From contig CBDCUC010000029.1 of the NCBI GenBank assembly GCA_965222485.1, positions 1-14,928 of the forward strand: a DNA stretch of 14,928 nt. Reading direction: 5' to 3'. This document shows positions 14,476-14,928 of the stretch, one piece after another (the stretch's first letter is position 1; every line of letters begins with the position of its first letter). The notes under the pieces were generated by a model. It was not told where the DNA came from. It did not search any database and saw only the letters and a program-made list of their open reading frames with translations. This DNA comes from CBDCUC01 sp965222485. Lineage in GTDB: Bacteria; Pseudomonadota; Alphaproteobacteria; Rhizobiales; Hyphomicrobiaceae. Made by a program: the position numbers and the translations under genes.

Positions 14476-14505
14476 GCCTGGCGCAAAATTGACCCTCCCC
14501 TTCGT

Positions 14506-14928
14506 CTAATAGCGAGATTTAGTGGGTTGCTTTCGACAGAACCCATTCGCCTCAGCCGCTTTCAGCTCTGTGATCGTCCACCCAACCTTGCGTTCTTTTC
14601 CTTCGACCCTTCGCTTTGGTGGAAGGCGCCCATCGTCCACCATGCGATTTACGGTGCTTGGACTCACTCCAAGATATTTGGCCGAGTCAGTCGGACCCAG
14701 GATCACGGCATCGTCGCCCGTTGGAATTGGATGTACCTCGTCTTCCGGTTGCGATGCCACACTACCGTTTCCACAGTCACCGTCGGCGTAACCGCAGTCC
14801 TCTTCAGGTAAGGCTTGGAACTGAATGATCCACTGCTCGCAAAGGGCCTGGAACTCAAAGTCCGTCAGCTCTGAGCCCTCAAGGTTGCGCCCCGTCTTCC
14901 ATATTTCGATGAGCTCGGATTTGGAGGC
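14506..14928 (-). CDS. Excisionase/AlpA-like helix-turn-helix protein, 3' part (5' end cut by window)
   Basis: The minus-strand frame is open from the right edge of the window to a TAG at 14506-14508, 140 residues, so the gene most likely starts outside. A GTG at 14760 could give an 84-residue protein, but the open frame upstream has protein-like composition (LTDFEFQALCEQWIIQFQAL). The C-terminal part carries a MerR/excisionase-type helix-turn-helix: LGPTDSAKYLGVSPSTVNRM, DDGRLPPKRR and VGWTITELKA. Such domains bind DNA in excisionases, AlpA-type prophage regulators and plasmid or island proteins. The visible N-terminal part is acidic and not recognised. Its role here, perhaps in regulating or mobilising the island, is inferred from position only. 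Confidence 0.68.
   Translation of the reverse strand, partial: ASKSELIEIWKTGRNLEGSELTDFEFQALCEQWIIQFQALPEEDCGYADGDCGNGSVASQPEDEVHPIPTGDDAVILGPTDSAKYLGVSPSTVNRMVDDGRLPPKRRVEGKERKVGWTITELKAAEANGFCRKQPTKSRY

Larger units (their letters stand above)
14123..14505. other. Structured non-coding stretch between GmrSD and a convergent HTH gene
   Basis: No gene is supported here. It has a 7-bp inverted pair (GGTCAGA 14149-14155, TCTGACC 14180-14186), the long structured element 14200-14262, GC-rich palindromes at 14441-14448 and 14461-14470, and TGACCCT at about 14490, a match to the start of the IS terminal repeat sequence. A minus-strand open frame at 14259-14546 is unrelated to any protein I know and overlaps the HTH gene. 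Confidence 0.4.

Noticed and set aside
14259..14546. 95-residue minus-strand frame
   Set aside because: It overlaps the helix-turn-helix gene in another frame and shows no recognisable domain.
1..14928. CRISPR array, tRNA or rRNA genes
   Set aside because: No regularly spaced direct repeats and no tRNA-like cloverleaf or rRNA stretch were seen on reading both strands.

Overview
The window is about 15 kb of moderate-GC bacterial DNA. It looks like an accessory region (genomic island or defence island) of a proteobacterium. The assignment rests on the protein style: an IS3-family DDE transposase, a GmrSD-type protein, an FRG-domain protein, Sec signal peptides, and GTG/TTG starts with purine-rich ribosome binding sites. 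No rRNA, tRNA or housekeeping gene is visible, so the genus cannot be named. Nearly every gene is a nuclease, a mobile or defence-type gene, or an exported protein of unknown role.

Layout. Positions 1-452 are the right-hand end of an IS3-family insertion sequence (3' part of the transposase gene plus its terminal inverted repeat). Positions 493-2877 hold a small exported protein, a membrane-anchored thermonuclease-like protein on the minus strand, an exported protein with two Excalibur calcium-binding domains, and, 9 bases after it, a cytoplasmic HNH nuclease with a modification-reader-like N-terminal domain (type IV restriction style). A gene-poor stretch with a C12 tract and a G9 tract follows. 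Positions 3307-6037 hold two large convergent exported proteins of unknown function that share an intergenic hairpin. Positions 6652-7503 encode an FRG-domain protein, 7773-8786 an exported DNA/RNA non-specific (NUC/Serratia-type) endonuclease, and 8992-9831 a cytoplasmic protein whose N-terminal half resembles a class III nucleotide cyclase fold.

Positions 10023-11742 form a minus-strand two-gene cassette: a tiny basic protein made of two near-identical 29-residue repeats, followed by a 474-residue protein with a C-terminal PD-(D/E)XK nuclease domain. Positions 12140-14122 encode a single-chain GmrSD-type type IV restriction enzyme (DUF262 plus DUF1524 HNH plus a winged-helix-like tail). The right edge has a structured non-coding stretch and the 3' part of a gene with an excisionase/AlpA-like helix-turn-helix.

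How the parts may work together. The cytoplasmic nucleases (SRA-like HNH, PD-(D/E)XK, GmrSD) and the FRG protein fit defence against foreign or modified DNA. The thermonuclease, the Excalibur protein and the NUC nuclease would act outside the cytoplasm. No single locus is a textbook complete system. The best candidates for something undescribed are the repeat-protein/PD-(D/E)XK cassette, the Excalibur/SRA-HNH pair and the convergent exported pair at 3307-6037.
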